From the NCBI RefSeq assembly GCF_014199685.1, contig NZ_JACHNZ010000017.1, positions 1 to 64,000 of the forward strand: a stretch of DNA of 64,000 nucleotides, read 5' to 3'. Positions 63,397-64,000 of the stretch are shown piece by piece (positions within the stretch are counted from its first letter, which is position 1; each line of letters starts with the position of its first letter). Under the pieces are notes generated by a model. The model was given only the letters and a program-made list of their open reading frames with translations, ran no database searches and was not told the DNA's origin. This stretch comes from Sphingosinicella soli (lineage in GTDB: Bacteria; Pseudomonadota; Alphaproteobacteria; Sphingomonadales; Sphingomonadaceae). Both the position numbers and the translations under genes were made by a program.

Positions 63397-64000
63397 TGAA
63401 ACATCTGGGCCTCGCATTCGCATCGGCGATCGTTCTTTCCGCCTGCGCGGCGCAGCCGGAGGCTCCTGAAACCGCTTCCGGCAAGCCCGCGCGCGCGCTG
63501 CCGGCGATCGACAAGAATCCGTTCCCGTCCACCTACAAACCTTTTGCCTCGACACCGACGCTGATCCGCGGCGCGAACATCTACGACGGCGCGGGCGACA
63601 AGATCATGGGCGGCGAGGTGCTGCTGGTGGACGGCAAGGTCGCCGCCGTGGGGCAGAGCGTCAGCGCGCCCGAAGGCGTGAGCGTGATCGAAGGCGCGGG
63701 CAAATGGGTGACGCCGGGCGTCATCGACGTGCACAGCCACCTCGGCAATTATGCGACGCCTGCGGTGGAAGCGCATCAGGACGGCAACGAAGTGACCGGC
63801 GCGAACACGGCGGACGTGTGGGCCGAACACGGCGTCTGGCCGCAGGATCCCGGTTTCTCGCGCGCGCTCGCGGGCGGGATCACCACGCTCCACATCCTTC
63901 CCGGATCGGCGAACCTGTTCGGCGGGCGCGGCGTTTCGCTGCGCAACGTGCCGGGCCGCACGGTGCAGGACATGAAGTTTCCCGGCGCGCCCTACACGCT
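63396..64000 (+). CDS. Lipoprotein amidohydrolase (partial, runs off the window)
   Basis: The visible 201 codons begin with a lipoprotein signal peptide (MKHLGLAFASAIVLSAC, lipobox LSAC) after the ATG at 63396, which shares a base with the transporter's stop. The amidohydrolase start is recognised by TLIRGANIYDGAG, LLVDGKVAAVG and the metal-binding GVIDVHSHLGNY (about 108-119). The rest, including the other metal ligands, is off the window. Its pairing with a peptide transporter suggests an exported hydrolase of peptides or amides, perhaps an imidazolonepropionase- or dipeptidase-like enzyme. Confidence 0.85.
   Translation, partial: MKHLGLAFASAIVLSACAAQPEAPETASGKPARALPAIDKNPFPSTYKPFASTPTLIRGANIYDGAGDKIMGGEVLLVDGKVAAVGQSVSAPEGVSVIEGAGKWVTPGVIDVHSHLGNYATPAVEAHQDGNEVTGANTADVWAEHGVWPQDPGFSRALAGGITTLHILPGSANLFGGRGVSLRNVPGRTVQDMKFPGAPYT

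Noticed and set aside
61708-63555. 615-codon minus-strand frame opposite the POT transporter
   Set aside because: The plus strand encodes a transporter with full signatures; this frame has no hydrophobic structure or family match.

Overview
The window is high-GC, gene-dense bacterial chromosome. The gene set points to an alphaproteobacterium, most likely of the order Sphingomonadales. The evidence is a DUF2849/DUF934/APS-reductase sulfur operon, an arginine succinyltransferase cluster led by an M20 hydrolase, a one-cysteine DksA, a TonB-dependent receptor, PEP-CTERM surface proteins and class-II flagellar parts (FliL, FliM). The taxonomic call is inference from gene content; there is no rRNA or tRNA in the window to confirm it. 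Start codons were chosen from Shine-Dalgarno spacing and overlaps with neighbours, so several genes are shorter than the longest possible reading frame.

Layout. 0.1-3.8 kb (minus): a receiver-less sigma-54 activator, a Tat-exported molybdopterin oxidoreductase with its cytochrome b561, and an exported protein of unknown role. 3.9-5.8 kb: a telA/xpaC-type pair. 5.9-9.5 kb: acyl-CoA dehydrogenase, flavodoxin-like protein, SDR and HMG-CoA lyase, which look like one acyl-CoA catabolic operon. 9.5-12.1 kb (minus): MFS and EamA transporters and a small exported coiled-coil protein. 12.4-13.0 kb: a PuuD-like membrane protein followed by a clear terminator. 13.1-17.1 kb: a three-gene signalling operon (GGDEF-EAL, histidine kinase, response regulator). 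17.3-22.0 kb (minus): a siroheme and assimilatory sulfite/APS reduction operon in which almost every gene overlaps the next, ending in what looks like a CorA/ZntB gene cut off by a palindromic repeat. 22.1-24.6 kb: an enoyl-CoA hydratase and a ThDP enzyme. 24.8-29.8 kb: arginine succinyltransferase pathway genes (M20 hydrolase, astA, astD, astB).

29.8-36.3 kb: SelO with a TetR regulator, an asparagine-synthase-like protein without its glutaminase cysteine, a GT4 glycosyltransferase, a K+ channel with RCK domain, and a PilZ protein. 36.8-41.2 kb: a TPR membrane protein, a DJ-1/PfpI and GlxA-type divergent pair, and a GH84 O-GlcNAcase-like glycosidase. 42-44.2 kb: methylmalonyl-CoA mutase. 44.2-49.1 kb: a beta-helix protein, a CDP-alcohol phosphatidyltransferase, a TIGR01244-type phosphatase, a sterol-desaturase-like hydroxylase, ArfB and a PEP-CTERM protein. 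49.3-51.0 kb (minus): glnK-amtB behind a very good sigma-54 promoter. 51.2-53.8 kb (minus): small proteins, a PNPOx-like protein and TldD. 54-57.8 kb: dksA, fliL, fliM and a TPR protein. 57.8-64 kb: CysQ, a GntR regulator, a nitroreductase, a TonB-dependent receptor, a POT peptide transporter and the start of a lipoprotein amidohydrolase that runs off the end.

Themes. Nitrogen handling recurs (glnK/amtB, arginine catabolism, peptide uptake), together with sulfur assimilation (cys genes, CysQ), c-di-GMP signalling and motility (GGDEF-EAL, PilZ, FliL/FliM, sigma-54 activator). I see no CRISPR array, prophage, transposase or integron, and no complete defence system. The least explained items are the repeat-truncated gene at 17.3 kb, the M20 enzyme standing where astE would be expected, the GH84 enzyme, the cysteine-less asparagine-synthase-like protein, mutually exclusive hairpins upstream of glnK, and several operator-like palindromes.
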